The notes under the pieces are model-generated. The model searched no databases. It saw only the letters and a list, made by a program, of their open reading frames with translations, and had not been told where the DNA came from. The position numbers and the translations under genes were made by a program. This document shows positions 1 through 11,359 of a stretch of 64,000 nucleotides of DNA, one piece after another (position 1 is the first letter of the stretch; each line of letters starts with the position of its first letter). Origin of the DNA: Ottelia alismoides (taxonomy: Eukaryota; Streptophyta; Magnoliopsida; Alismatales; Hydrocharitaceae); the NCBI GenBank assembly GCA_037367405.1, contig JAZKJV010006941.1, forward strand, positions 186,001 to 250,000, given 5' to 3'.

Positions 1-2109
1 TACGTTTTTGTGGGTTATTCCAAAATCCAAAAAGGGTATCGGTGTTTTGATCCGGTTAGACGACGGTACCATGTTAGTGCTGATGCCACCTTCTTTGAGT
101 CCATTATGTATTTCTCTCCTACAGGTGACAGACTCACTCACTCGGAGGAAGGAGATGATATCTATGTGCCTCCTCCTCCATCTGTTCCATGTTCTACTCT
201 GCATCCACCACCACCACCACAACCTATACCACCACCGCCGCCACCACCACCAACAATTTCTTATCCTCAGGTCTATCAGCGTCGACCCTCTGCTCATGTG
301 CCTCCTCCATCATCCAGCACGCCTGAGGTATGTAATGAACATTTGAGTACTACTAATGGCACAGGTGATTTGACTGCGCAGACAGATGTACAGGGTACAG
401 ATGATACTATCACTACTCCAGTTGATGATCTTCATCTTCCTATTGCCCATAGAAGGCAAAAGCGTGCGCGGACAATGAATCCCAAATATGGGATGGACTT
501 TGCATCACAGGCCTGTTTGGAGCGGTTGTCCCTGAAGTTTCGCGAGTTCGTCCTTGGGTTATCAGCAGTGGAAATCCCAAGGTCATATCAGGAGGCACTG
601 CAGAGCAGTCCATGGCGTTTGGCTATGGAAGAAGAGATGCCGGTGTTGCAGTCACGTGGTACGTGGAGTGTTGTGCATCCTCTACCAGGTGCGTCAATAG
701 TCGGAAGCAAATGGGTTTTTACTGTTAAGCATCGGGCTGATGGTACGGTTGATAGATACAAAGCCAGGTTGGTTGCTCGTGGGTTCACCCAAACATATGG
801 GGTGGACTATCAGGAGACGTTTTCTCCAGTAGCACGTCATTCTACCTTACGGATTCTCATTGCAGTTGCTATTGTCCGTGACTGGCCCTTGTTTCAGTTA
901 GATGTCAAGAACGCTTTCTTGTATGGTGACTTGCAGGAAGAAGTCTATATGCAGCAGCCACCAGGGTTTGCTGCTGAGGGGGAGTCTAATATGGTGTGCC
1001 GTCTTCATAAGGCCATATATGGCCTGAAGCAGAGTCCACGGGCTTGGTTTCAGAAGCTCTCGGAGTTGATTGAACAGAAGGGCTTCGTCAGATCTACAGC
1101 AGATCATACTCTCTTTGTAAAGAGAGACCAGCAAGGTATTGTGATCATCTTAGTGTATGTTGATGATATTGTTATCACTGGTAGTAATGAGCAGGGCATT
1201 CAAGCAGCCAAGGATTTTCTTAGTGAGCAGTTTGTTACGAAGGATCTGGGTACACTTCGTTACTTTTTGGGATTGGAGTTTGCAAGAAATGAGCAAGGCA
1301 TGGTAATGACACAAAGGAAGTATGTTACTGATCTGTTATCTGAGACAGGAATGGCAGGATGTAGACCAGCTACTACTCCTATGGATCCTAATGTTAAACT
1401 CTATGATGATGATTCTGAGGAGGTGGACAAGAGACGGTATAGAGAGCTTGTGGGGAAGTTGTTATATGTCACTATTACCCGACCAGATATATCCTTTGAT
1501 GTTAATAGGGTAAGTCAATTTATGGAGCAACCCAGACAGGCTCACATGAATGCTGTTTTTATGATCTTGAGATATCTGAAGTCATCTCCAGGTGCTGGTC
1601 TTCTGTTTAGGAAAGATACCTCTATATCTGTCACAGGTTGTGCTGATGCAGACTATGCTGGGTGCCCTAATGATAGAAAGTCTACTTCAGGCTTTATTTT
1701 ATTTGTTGGCAGCTCACCAATAGCTTGGAAGAGTAAGAAACAAACTGTTGTGGCTCGATCCAGTGCAGAGTCAGAATATAGGGCAATGGCCCAAGGTAGT
1801 GCTGAGATGATGTGGGTTAAATCGGTTTTGACTGATTTAACTATTGAAGTACCTCTTCCTATGCATCTTAAATGTGATAATCAGGCAGCCTTGTTCATAG
1901 ACAATAATCCAGCCTTCCATGAAAGGACGAAGCACATTGAAGTGGATTGTCATTATACACGGGACTTGATTCAAAAGGGGCTTATTTCAACTTCTTATGT
2001 ATCATTAGGAGAGCAGATTGCAGACATGTTCACCAAGGCCCTTGCTAGAGGTCCTTTTCATCTATGTTGTTCCAAGCTGAGCATGTTAGATATATATGCT
2101 CCAGCTTGA
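1..2109 (+). CDS. copia pol polyprotein, C-terminal part (integrase tail, reverse transcriptase, RNase H)
   Basis: The frame is open from base 1 to the stop at 2107-2109, about 702 codons with no break; the true start lies outside the window. It begins with the conserved end of the integrase region (VGYSKIQKGYRCFDP). A proline-rich linker follows at about residues 55-90, then reverse transcriptase with IYGLKQSPRAWF and the catalytic YVDD (codons at about 1157-1168). RNase H follows with DADYAGCPNDRKSTSG and AESEYRAMAQ. The protein copies retrotransposon RNA into DNA inside virus-like particles. This is the only copia pol in the window with no stop in the visible part. Confidence 0.95.
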   Translation, partial: YVFVGYSKIQKGYRCFDPVRRRYHVSADATFFESIMYFSPTGDRLTHSEEGDDIYVPPPPSVPCSTLHPPPPPQPIPPPPPPPPTISYPQVYQRRPSAHVPPPSSSTPEVCNEHLSTTNGTGDLTAQTDVQGTDDTITTPVDDLHLPIAHRRQKRARTMNPKYGMDFASQACLERLSLKFREFVLGLSAVEIPRSYQEALQSSPWRLAMEEEMPVLQSRGTWSVVHPLPGASIVGSKWVFTVKHRADGTVDRYKARLVARGFTQTYGVDYQETFSPVARHSTLRILIAVAIVRDWPLFQLDVKNAFLYGDLQEEVYMQQPPGFAAEGESNMVCRLHKAIYGLKQSPRAWFQKLSELIEQKGFVRSTADHTLFVKRDQQGIVIILVYVDDIVITGSNEQGIQAAKDFLSEQFVTKDLGTLRYFLGLEFARNEQGMVMTQRKYVTDLLSETGMAGCRPATTPMDPNVKLYDDDSEEVDKRRYRELVGKLLYVTITRPDISFDVNRVSQFMEQPRQAHMNAVFMILRYLKSSPGAGLLFRKDTSISVTGCADADYAGCPNDRKSTSGFILFVGSSPIAWKSKKQTVVARSSAESEYRAMAQGSAEMMWVKSVLTDLTIEVPLPMHLKCDNQAALFIDNNPAFHERTKHIEVDCHYTRDLIQKGLISTSYVSLGEQIADMFTKALARGPFHLCCSKLSMLDIYAPA

Positions 2110-2116
2110 GGGGGAG

Positions 2117-2242
2117 TGTTAGAGTAATTATGTTATTTGTTTCTTTAATTGTCCTATTTATGTAATTTACCCATAGAGCTTTTCTCTTATATAAGAGAGC
2201 TCTAGCGTTAGATGAAATTTATCTCGCTAATTCCCTTCAACA
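2117..2242 (+). repeat. 3' LTR of element A (126 bp)
   Basis: It begins TGTTAGAG directly after the purine tract and ends TTCAACA, giving the TG...CA ends of an LTR. It contains CTTATATAAGAGAGC, the same TATA-box core seen in the LTRs of elements C and D. The other LTR is outside the window. Confidence 0.85.
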
Positions 2243-2269
2243 GATTTCGTGAAAAAAATTTTACATATT

Positions 2270-2890
2270 GCATTCTTTGTTTATCAAATTTACAAAAGAT
2301 AACTTCCTTCATCTTCCCCATCACCCTCCTCCTCACATCTCCTTCCCCTCTACCTCTCTCAGCCATCCCTCTCCCCTACACCGCACGATCTATGGTCCCC
2401 TTTCAATGCATCGCTTGATCTTTGCCCCATCCCGAAGCGTCGCTCATAGCTCCGCGACTACAAGCAACACCAACATCCTTCATCTCTAGATCTGAGCAGC
2501 ATACCAACCGCAACTGGATTTCGACCACAGCAACTTGCGTCTCCACCCTCAGCAGCACCGCGATCTCGGAGGAGCATCTCAGGCTGTTGATTGGGGTAGC
2601 AGTAGTAGAGCCCAGCTAATCCTCTCTGCCTTCACCTTAGAACTCACGTAGCAGCTCTTCCCAGCCATAAAGAACCTTCAAGCACCTACACATTCCATCG
2701 TGTAGTCATGGAGCTATGGACGACGCGTGGGGAAGGGGCAGAGAGCAGGCGACGCGTCGGAGGGATTGGAGATCGGGCGGCGTAAAGGAGGGGTGTGATG
2801 GGGATGGTTGAGGGAGGTGGAGGGGAAGGAGACAGTGAGATGAAGGGTTATGGGGAAGAAGAAGGATGGGGTGTATTTGTTTAGCAGACT
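2270..2890. repeat. imperfect inverted repeat, pyrimidine-rich arms (possible MITE)
   Basis: The C/T-rich stretch at about 2290-2440 (CATCTTCCCCATCACCCTCC and onward) is mirrored by the G/A-rich stretch at about 2720-2885, with roughly 270 bp between the arms. Short ORFs here are low-complexity Pro/Ser/Leu translations on both strands and are not called as genes. I could not fix ends or a target duplication. Between this and the LINE tail at 3141 the sequence is AT- and GA-rich without a recognisable gene. Confidence 0.4.
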
Positions 2891-3140
2891 CAAATATTTG
2901 ATCACTCCGCTCAAAATTGTCCCGAAAAATTTGAGAAAATTATTTTCGTGATAAGATGGGATGATTTATATGTGAAAATAAAAAATTTGACGATTTGATG
3001 GACAGATGGAAATGGGGAGAAGAGGGAGAAAATAAAAAGAGGAAGAAGAAGAATGGAGGAAGAAGAGAAGAAGGAGATGGAGATGTGGAAGATACACCAT
3101 CCAATTCTCATGCTTAGAATAACCCAAGGTATTGACTCAA

Positions 3141-3453
3141 CAAAACAACAACAAAGTCTTTTCCCACAATTAAGTAGGGTCGGCTACATGGATTTTTCGC
3201 CTCCATTCAAATCTATCTTGGGTCAATCTAGGACTTATATCCAAAAAACTAAGATCCCTTCGTATAGTCTCTTTCCAACACTTCTTGGGCCGTCCTCGCT
3301 CTCTCTTAGTCGGCTCAACATCCCAACACTCGCATCTCCTAACCGGTGCATCAGTTGACCTTCTTTGCAAATGACCAAACCATCTTAAGCGGTTTTCTCG
3401 CATCCTATCCTCGATCGGAGCTACACCAACTTTCTTTTTGATTGCATTTTAAA
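3141..3453 (-). mobile_element. 5'-truncated LINE (L1-type) insertion
   Basis: A perfect 16-bp direct repeat, CAAGGTATTGACTCAA, flanks this piece at 3125-3140 and 3454-3469, as target-primed reverse transcription leaves. The minus-strand frame 3170-3403 reads [33 protein letters not shown] and ends [11 protein letters not shown]. This is the usual C-terminus of plant LINE ORF2 proteins. The 3' end carries the TTG-rich tail typical of these LINEs. Only the last 78 codons and the 3' UTR were inserted, so it cannot be active. Confidence 0.88.
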
Positions 3454-3820
3454 CAAGGTATTGACTCAAGTAAAAGTAAAATTAATGACAGGGTTCATGG
3501 AGTAAGACAGAGCAAGTTTACCAGATCGAGGGGATAATACCGATGTTTACAGGGTTAAGAAAGTAATTTAGAAAGATTCTAAGGTTCGTGGAATAAAAAT
3601 CCTTATTCTGAGCATGTAAAGCATATATCCCATATATTCCAAATGAATGCCAACCATATGATGATTCGCTAAGAGCTCGCAAACCAGATGTTGAGGCTTC
3701 TTTATACATCTAAAGTATTGAAAATATATGATGCATAAATAATAAAATTCATGAAAGTTAAAAGCAGTCATCTGCAACATTATTTGTGGAGAAAGATCCA
3801 AGCACGCAGCAAACCATGCA

Positions 3821-4203
3821 CACAATAAAACCACGCCGATCAAACCACGAGAATTCCACATAGAACACACGATTTATGTGGAAAAAAATCCATCGATTTA
3901 GTGGAGAAAAATTAACGGACAAAGAGAGGTTTCACTATGACGGAATACATGATAAAGAAATCCTTGTAAGATACTCTCATGTCACCACTGCCTTATCCTA
4001 AAATAGAAACGCACAATAAAACCACGAGCATTCCAATTGCAACATACGATTTATGTGGAAAAATCCCACCAATATAGTAGGGAAAAAATCATAGACAAAG
4101 AGAGGTTTCATTATGATGAAAATATGGAGTACATATATAGAAACCCCAGGATGTGGCACTTTAACGGAACGAGACTCTCGTATTACTGTTGCCTTATCCT
4201 AAA
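3821..4203. repeat. tandem duplication, 191-bp unit, two copies
   Basis: Copy 1 (3821-4011) and copy 2 (4012-4203) both start CACAATAAAACCACG. They share the phrases GATTTATGTGGAAAAA, GACAAAGAGAGGTTTCA and GCCTTATCCTAAA in the same order, with substitutions. The hAT-type MITE at 4204 inserted exactly at the end of copy 2. The source repeat is not recognised. Confidence 0.75.
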
Positions 4204-4711
4204 TATGGATGAAAACAAATGTGAATATATTCATATCCGATCGGCTATCGTATTCGTTTTATACATATTTTGACATTCATATTCGTATTCATTTTAAAAT
4301 GGATGCGGATATGGATATCACTTTGACATTCGCTAATATTCGCATTCGTATCTGTATATTCGTTTTCATAAATAAGTATAGTGATAAATTTATTTATAGC
4401 TATGCGTAACAATATTTTATGATTGCATTCACCGTTATTGATATAATTGTTGTGAAATTACTACATATGCCATATCTATTTTATGTGTAAACCATCCTAA
4501 ACATGTATATTTCAGTTAATCTATTACATATTTTTGTTATTATTCGTATCTGATTCGTATTCGTTTTACATTCGCATTCGTTTTTAAGGATATGGTAAAG
4601 CATTTTTCACATCCGTCAATATTCGTATCCACATTCGTATTCGTATTTTAAAATGGATAAGGATATGATTATACCTATATTCATATCCGTATCCGACCGT
4701 TTTCATCCCTA
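4204..4711. mobile_element. non-autonomous hAT-type MITE (508 bp)
   Basis: The ends are TATGGATGAAAAC (4204) and, on the other strand, TAGGGATGAAAAC (4711). They are flanked by a perfect 8-bp direct repeat ATCCTAAA at 4196-4203 and 4712-4719, the size hAT transposases make. The body is mostly reiterated ATTCGTATTCG / GGATATGGATA phrases in both orientations and has no transposase. Small ORFs over it are translations of this repeat. Confidence 0.85.
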
Positions 4712-4719
4712 ATCCTAAA

Positions 4720-6300
4720 AATACATACATATATATAGGGATATACACTAAACGATACCTAATCGGATCCTAAAAATCCATACATTGGGGACTCCACCCC
4801 CATATCCACGTGGATAATCTGGTCAATCGAGATCCATTTACGGAATGTATTCAGATCGTAAACATATTGAGTCTTGAAGGCATATCTCCATGTTATTCCA
4901 TTAAACAACTAAATATGGTAGCCATCTAGTGCATAAAGTAAAGTCTTATTATACCTACAGAGGATCTTAAATATTCGACACTGCTTATCTGCTTTCCACT
5001 AGGATATGACCGGAAGACTTGCATCTGACTACATGCTAGGAGCTAGAACCAAGAGGCATAGATAGCACTATCCTCTGGAGGTACGCTGGAAGAACGAAAA
5101 GGGGGGTTTTGAACGTAAGAGGAGAAAATAAGCACATATCACCAAATCTTTGTCATGTCTATTGTTTTGCTGTTTACACAAAGGTGTAAGAACAAGAAGC
5201 AACATAAGCAATTGCATCATAAATAACTTTCATTTCGAATTCATGCATGATCTTGAAAATGCATGCGATGAACAACATTCGCGACAAAGTGATGAGAACA
5301 AGAAAAAAAACAAGGTTAGAACACCATACAATGGGAATTTCCATTGGATGGATCATCTTTGAGAAGTTTTGTCCCCTCAATACTGGTGTAACAAGTCTGA
5401 CAAACTTCTCCCAATGTACAACGATTCAATCCCTTGATTGGTGCACTTCAATTATGCTCATTTTCAAAATGGTTTTGGAGAACGTGATGTGATGAGCCAC
5501 TGACAAAACTGCTCATACATGGGGGATTGGAGAGAATTGGAGGAGCAAAATATCGATGTTATGTTTTTTTCTACTACAATCGATGTTAAGAATTTATCTT
5601 ATTCTCAAGGCTACAATTTTGGTAAGGAAAAATACACTTCAAAGTCACTTTCTCAAAAGGTCCAAGACCCTGGAACCCGAAGCCGGTCAGTCTTAGACTC
5701 CCTGTGGAATCTCATGTCGTCCTAACTATGCTCGCACCTCAAATCAATTAAGGAACGGTTGTGTCTATTAGAAGTGAAGCATATATCAAACACACAAATA
5801 AGCAAGCATGAAAACAACCACAACACAATATTACAAGGTTTACATGTAACCAAGCTTCATCCTTAGTGACAACGATGAATCTCTCTCAATATGGTGAAAC
5901 AAGTGTAATATAGAGGATGATGCAAAACACCAATCAAGTGAGGGTTTATATAGTTCTCCCCTCACAAACCTATACCTTAATAAACAGGGTCTAAATCCCA
6001 AAGAGGAGAGGATTCGAATCCCAAATCCGAGAGGATCTAGGTATCAAAGGGAAAAAGATAGAAATCCCAAATCAAGTAGGAACCAAATCCCAAATCAAAT
6101 CGAACTTTACATACCTTAGTAAACAAGACTTTGGAACTCAAAGCATACACGATTGCGCTTGCTAGCGTTGAGGAGGTCATGCCATAGGATCCACAATGTA
6201 TTGGATTAAATGGACATATTAGAGTTCAAGGTATATCAATAATCTTTACCTTGAATTGAATCCTCATATAACGTAATAGTAAGTAGAATCCATTGACACT
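4720..6300. other. AT-rich spacer without a recognised gene
   Basis: No coding similarity, RNA gene or clear repeat boundary was seen on either strand. ORFs of 66-81 codons occur (5150-5725) but have no family features and overlap each other on both strands. A small copia 3'-UTR contribution from the decayed element to the right is possible near 6200-6300. Confidence 0.5.
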
Positions 6301-8560
6301 TTCCCCTGTACAAGCGATAGTCAACAGTTGACATTGAGCAAGTCTTAATGTTTAACTTGCTTTTAGGAACCACCTTGGCAAATATATCAATTGGATTATC
6401 TAACTTTCTTCATATTTATTATCTCCTTAGAGCGGTTGAAGTGATTCTCGACATCAATATGCATGGTATTCTTGTTGTGTGCTTGATCCATAGCTAGATA
6501 TATTACACTAAGACTGTTATAATATATGATAACTTAATTCTGTTTAGACCATGATCCCAAATTAAGCATTTTAACAAGATGCATTCATCTATGGCTTTTG
6601 CATGCGCTATATAACATACCTATGTAGTAGACAACAAATGAAGGTTGTGAGGTAGACTTGCAACATATAACAGAAGTCTCTTAGATAAAGATAACAAGGC
6701 ATTGATCTCCTCCCACCAACATCTATAGCATATTATGAATCTAGATATCCAAATCTAAATATCCAAAAAAAATAAACATTCTAAATTACTTCCATATATG
6801 AGGTTAGTATTGTATGTTTGTCATCAGTATCGGAAAATCCATTTGAATATCTGCCAATGCTCCTTCTTGGACTCCCCTTGAGCCTACTAAAACACTCACA
6901 ATACTAGTCAAACCTGGTGCCGTGAATATCATGGCATACCTAAGGCTCCCTACCCTACTATCATAGGGAATTCATGTCGTATGTTCCTTCTCGACAGCTA
7001 AGGTGCAAAAAGTACTTAAAGATGAATATTTGTTGCAGACAAATCGCTCAGGGGTTCCGTTAACATCCCAATCTTTCCAAGACCTTCTTAATGGAGTTAT
7101 TTTGAGATTAGAAAAAGTTTTCCTTATACATGACCTCTGATGATTTTCATTCCTAAAATCTTCATTGCTGCACCGATGTCCTTTAAGGAGCTTCTTTGTA
7201 TCACTAATGATACTTTTCTTCTTAGTGGCAATTATCACATCGATGACTTAGTGAAATCGATAGATGAAGACCCATCCTCGACCTTGTTGTAATAAATACA
7301 ACAATTATATAGGCTCTAATCTAACCTCGAACCAACCATGAAGCTATCAAACTATTTGTATAGCTACATGGGAGATTGGTTAAGTTCTTACAAGGATTTT
7401 TTTGATCTATGCGTATGATCTTCCTTGTCTTGAAAAACAAATCACTTTAGCTCACTCATCAAACTATTTTATTCTAGTTCATCGTGTAGAAAAATTGTTA
7501 TCATATCTAACGGATCTACCTCCAAGTCTTAATGTACTACAAGAGATAGTAGCATCTTGACAGATGGGTGCCTCAAATGGGAGAGAATATCTTGTTCTAA
7601 TGCATGCCTTCCCTTTAACTATAATTTTTTACAATTTAGCATGCTTTGAATGTGATGCTTTTACTTATTTATATTCCTGGATTTTCTTGAATATTCAATT
7701 TGCAACCCAAAGCTCCCTTCCCTTTTTGCAACCTGATAGGTTCTTGTGTTTTATTTTTGTGAAAAGTCTATCTATTCGCCCATTTCAACAATACATTGTC
7801 CACGTTCTGCTCGAGCAATTTCCTCCTTGTATATGGATGGTTGTGAAGGTTTTGCCCCCTTAAAAGCATGTACACATGCAACCATTTTCCCAGAATGTAT
7901 TTTTAGGAGGATTTGTCTCTCTTCAAGGTTGGTCAACAATAATTTTATGAGGTTTCTTCTATGGTTCTTAACTTCGAGATGTCGAGCATTAATTTGATTA
8001 TAAGTAGTGTGGTTGATTGTTCCATCACTACACAGTGTCAATTCAAAGTCCAATCATTTGTGGGCGTCATCATCTATCGGACATCAACAGACTTGAGCCT
8101 CGAGTAAAGTGTGTAATTATCATTAAAGGTGGCATTCCTAACAATTATTTTATGCTCGGAAAGGGATTGTATTTTGTATCTCTTTAATCATGCACTCTAA
8201 CCTATAAACACCCTCTTTCTTTACCCTTGGTTCTATCTACACTAGAAAGATAGTATGCATCGGAACCAAAGGCACATAAAATATATAATCAACATGATTT
8301 CGGTATCATATCTCAAGGTATGTATTGTAGTCAATAACAAAGGCAAGACTATGATTCATCAAATAACATGTCATATTCATGTCTTTATCCATGAATGTCA
8401 TATTAAAGCTAGCATATGTGAGCATGCACCTTACCCTCTCCATAAATGTTCTGTATGCGCATTCTACAATTCCATTAAGTCGTGGCATTTCTCTAATAAT
8501 ATAGTGTCTTGTAACACCTCCTATTGCAGAATTCATTGAACGTCACAATGACTGCAAGCT
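6300..8560 (-). pseudogene. decayed Tork-type copia pol (integrase, RT, RNase H remnants)
   Basis: Read on the minus strand, 8306-8536 gives a degraded integrase core (TRHYIIREMPRLNGIVE, then ERVRCMLTYASFNMTF). Around 6970-7240 there is a degraded reverse transcriptase: a VDD-IIATKKKS catalytic block, then the K-LGAAMKILGMKIIRG equivalent in a shifted frame. Farther down, fragments matching EHWQIF and, near 6400-6460, the RNase H end can be read in shifting frames. The order integrase, RT, RNase H on the minus strand is that of copia. Many stops and frameshifts show an old copy. LTRs were not identified. The match is to the Tork side of copia rather than to the short-LTR family of elements A, C and D; this is inference from motif wording. 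Confidence 0.7.
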
Positions 8561-11083
8561 TTGGATATAAGCAAGCATGTCCATGAAAGTCAACCATATA
8601 GAATATACATGAGCAGCCTGACTAGATGCGATGCTAGGCTATCGATCATAATGGGTCATTTTGTATGATGCGATGACGAGGAAAAGAAGGCAAATTCCAC
8701 CTTCTCGGATAGTCGGGAAGATCTTTAAGTACAAAAAGATGTGATTGAATGTCTAGGTTCAAAAGAAAGGTCTTTTCATAGACAAGTAATAGGGAAAAGA
8801 TTGTGGAAAGGTATATGCTTCGCCCACTTCTAGCGCTCGGCTTAGTAGGAAAGTAAGGATGATGGCCTTCTTGTTAGGACTCATGCCTTGGCCTATCCAC
8901 TCCTAGTATAAAGCTCCCTTGCACACTATCCTCTCTCTTTGGTTGAATAAAACCCCTATTATAGAAATGTCAAAGGGGTAGATTATGATAGTACCCTCGC
9001 AAATGCATGTAGTATATTGCACCTCGATTTAGTTTCAAAACCTCAGCGACGCATATAATATGTATGCATTGTGGTGCATTATATCTATTTTTTATCCAGG
9101 GGAGTTGTAATATTAGAGATAAGATGGAGGCTCTTATTTTTAGCTATTGAGCATCGACGCAATCATATAACAAAAATTTTGATTGCAAATGCAATAGATA
9201 CATGGTAGAAGAAACAATTTCCAAATTGTTTCACAGGATTACAAGAGTATATAAGAATACCTTTCGAAGCGTGAGTCTCTAAAACAAGATATCTCCCTAA
9301 TCAAATCCAAATTGATGAATGCTTGCTCTCGCAAGCACGACGATGACCCATGATACTTCCTTTAAACTTAAGAGATCGTCTCCACTGAGTTGTCCACGCA
9401 AATATAGATCAAGAATGATATCTGTCTCCTGATTTCATCGTAAAAAATCGAGTCCTTCTACGTATGTGAAACACAAAGAAGAAAGTGGATCCTCTTGTTA
9501 TTGATCGAGCCAACGCAGAGGAAGAGGGAGAGGCTCTTTGATTGATGGCTAGGGTTTGGTGGGGTATATGGGAGGGGACATCAAAAAAATAGAACAATTC
9601 TCTATGATTTTCTTCTCTTTCTCCTTAGGACTTGAAGGTTAAATTCTTTCAAGTCTATTGAATCAATATATTTGGAAGAGAATCCATAGCCTTATTTTAT
9701 AGAGCATTGGATGACCATGATGGAGTCGTAATCCATGCATGGACATCCACGATGAGAGATGGAGTCCTCTTTCTTTCCACTTTACTTCTCATCTTATTTT
9801 GAATTTCCAATTCAATTAGAAACATGACTAGAATTTAAACTATTGATTTAATGGAAATAGATGATAGAGAAAATAATTTTCTCTAGATATTCTCTCTCGT
9901 GAGATTATGGGGAGAAATTTATCTCTCAAAATTGTCATCTCAATCAATTCAATTTCTGATAGATAATAAGTTATGGAGTTATTGTTTAAATCATTAATTG
10001 ATTTCCATAAACCATTATGAGATTATTACAATAATCATCCAACCAAGAATGAAACTATCTCATTAGTCCAAAATAAATTATAAATTCAATTTACATTTAT
10101 TTAATTATGTAAATCATATTCATATATGTTCTAATTAAATATGAATCATATTCATATTAATATTGATTATTATGTATCTCTATCTACATTAATTATTCAC
10201 CAATAATGTAAATCATATTCACATACTCTCATATTAATTTTATCTATGATAATAATTATTATTATCTTGATATTTGATATCTTAATGTAGAAATCTTAAT
10301 CCCATTAGGATTCATGAGCAGCTTTCGCAGATACTTAGAGATAATGTCATGGACATTATATAAACCATATATATGACTTGGTACTTAGATTTACATTTAA
10401 TATCATGGTTTAAATCACTTTGGGTAATTGCATTTGGATCCATTTCGAACCATTCTACGAACTATTTTAGATAAATGTCCGATAATTCAGATCAGTTTCA
10501 AACCATATCTACGAACCATCTCATATAAACATCCAACCATTTTGAATCCATTTCCAACCAATTATCTAATCATTTGGAACTAGAAATGTATTCTAACAAT
10601 TAAAATTTAATCCAGTTAATTATAGATCATATCATCACTCCCTCATAGTGGAAGTGTCGTGGTATATAATTAAATATGATCGCATCAATCTAGAGTATTA
10701 TCAATACTCAAGAATCCTACATATTAGAAAACTTTGATTAAACTCGAAGTTCAAACACATGTTTGGTTGCCTCCTTCAAGGATTTATCAACAAATTCTCA
10801 ATCGATCATTGAGCAACGATATCAATCCTATGGATTTCAAAATTATATATTAATGTTCTTGAGTTCTTATATTGTTTCATAAACAAGACAATCATGCATG
10901 GAATTTGTTGTGACTCCAATATCTCATGAGTAAGCTCTTTCTCCCAGTTCAGAGCATATAAACATGCATGATTCCTTCAAGAGATCGTATATCTCATATA
11001 TCCTTATATGTACACTAACTTGTCGCTGTGAACATAGACCTTGTTAGGTCATCTATATAATGGTATGCCAATGTGCATACTCT

Positions 11084-11086
<3 letters not shown>
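8560..11086. other. AT-rich, repeat-like sequence without a gene
   Basis: No open frame with family features was found. The stretch 9700-11080 is strongly AT-rich. It has reiterated phrases such as AATCATATTCATAT (10100-10220) and AACCATCTACGAACCA-like words (10440-10560). It may contain the gag part and an old LTR of the decayed copia copy to the left, but I could not find matching LTR ends. Confidence 0.4.

Positions 11087-11116
<30 letters not shown>
11087..11116. repeat. (AT)n microsatellite
   Basis: Thirty bases of uninterrupted alternating AT. Confidence 0.95.
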
Positions 11117-11119
<3 letters not shown>

Positions 11120-11189
11120 ATCAAAGGATGTGTACCTATCACAGACAATATACGATATAATTTTTTAATATCTCGATCTTGCAAATTCA

Positions 11190-11355
11190 ATACTTTGACT
11201 TAAACTCAATATTTTGACTTTTGGTCAATACTTGACGTCTTTGATCAACATTTAATTTTTGATCAACATTTTAACTTTTTGTCCAACAACATTTTTACTT
11301 TTTGGCTAACATGTTGACTTTTGATCAACACTTTGACTTTTAGTCAACATATTAA
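11190..11355. repeat. short-motif array rich in TTGACTTTT / GATCAACA
   Basis: The words TTGACTTTTGGTCAA, TTGATCAACA, TTGACTTTTGATCAACA and TTGACTTTTAGTCAACA follow one another at roughly 20-30 bp spacing. TTGAC (or GTCAA on the other strand) is the core of the plant W-box, but no gene start lies near, so a promoter role is not supported. Confidence 0.65.
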
Positions 11356-11359
11356 CAAG

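Larger units (their letters stand above)
1..2242 (+). mobile_element. Ty1/copia LTR retrotransposon, 3' part (element A)
   Basis: The window opens inside the pol gene of a short-LTR copia element. It reads through reverse transcriptase and RNase H to a stop at 2107-2109, then a purine tract (2108-2116), then a 3' LTR at 2117-2242. The 5' LTR, gag, protease and most of the integrase lie left of the window, so no target duplication can be checked. The pol sequence and LTR layout match the elements at 22673-28810 and 51552-56597, so all three belong to one family group. The short LTR fits the Ale/Retrofit type of copia; that lineage name is an inference from LTR size and pol similarity. Confidence 0.93.

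Noticed and set aside
4037..4409. Two plus-strand frames of 66-78 codons
   Set aside because: They cross the border of the 4204-4711 hAT MITE and consist mostly of its ATTCGTATTCG repeats.
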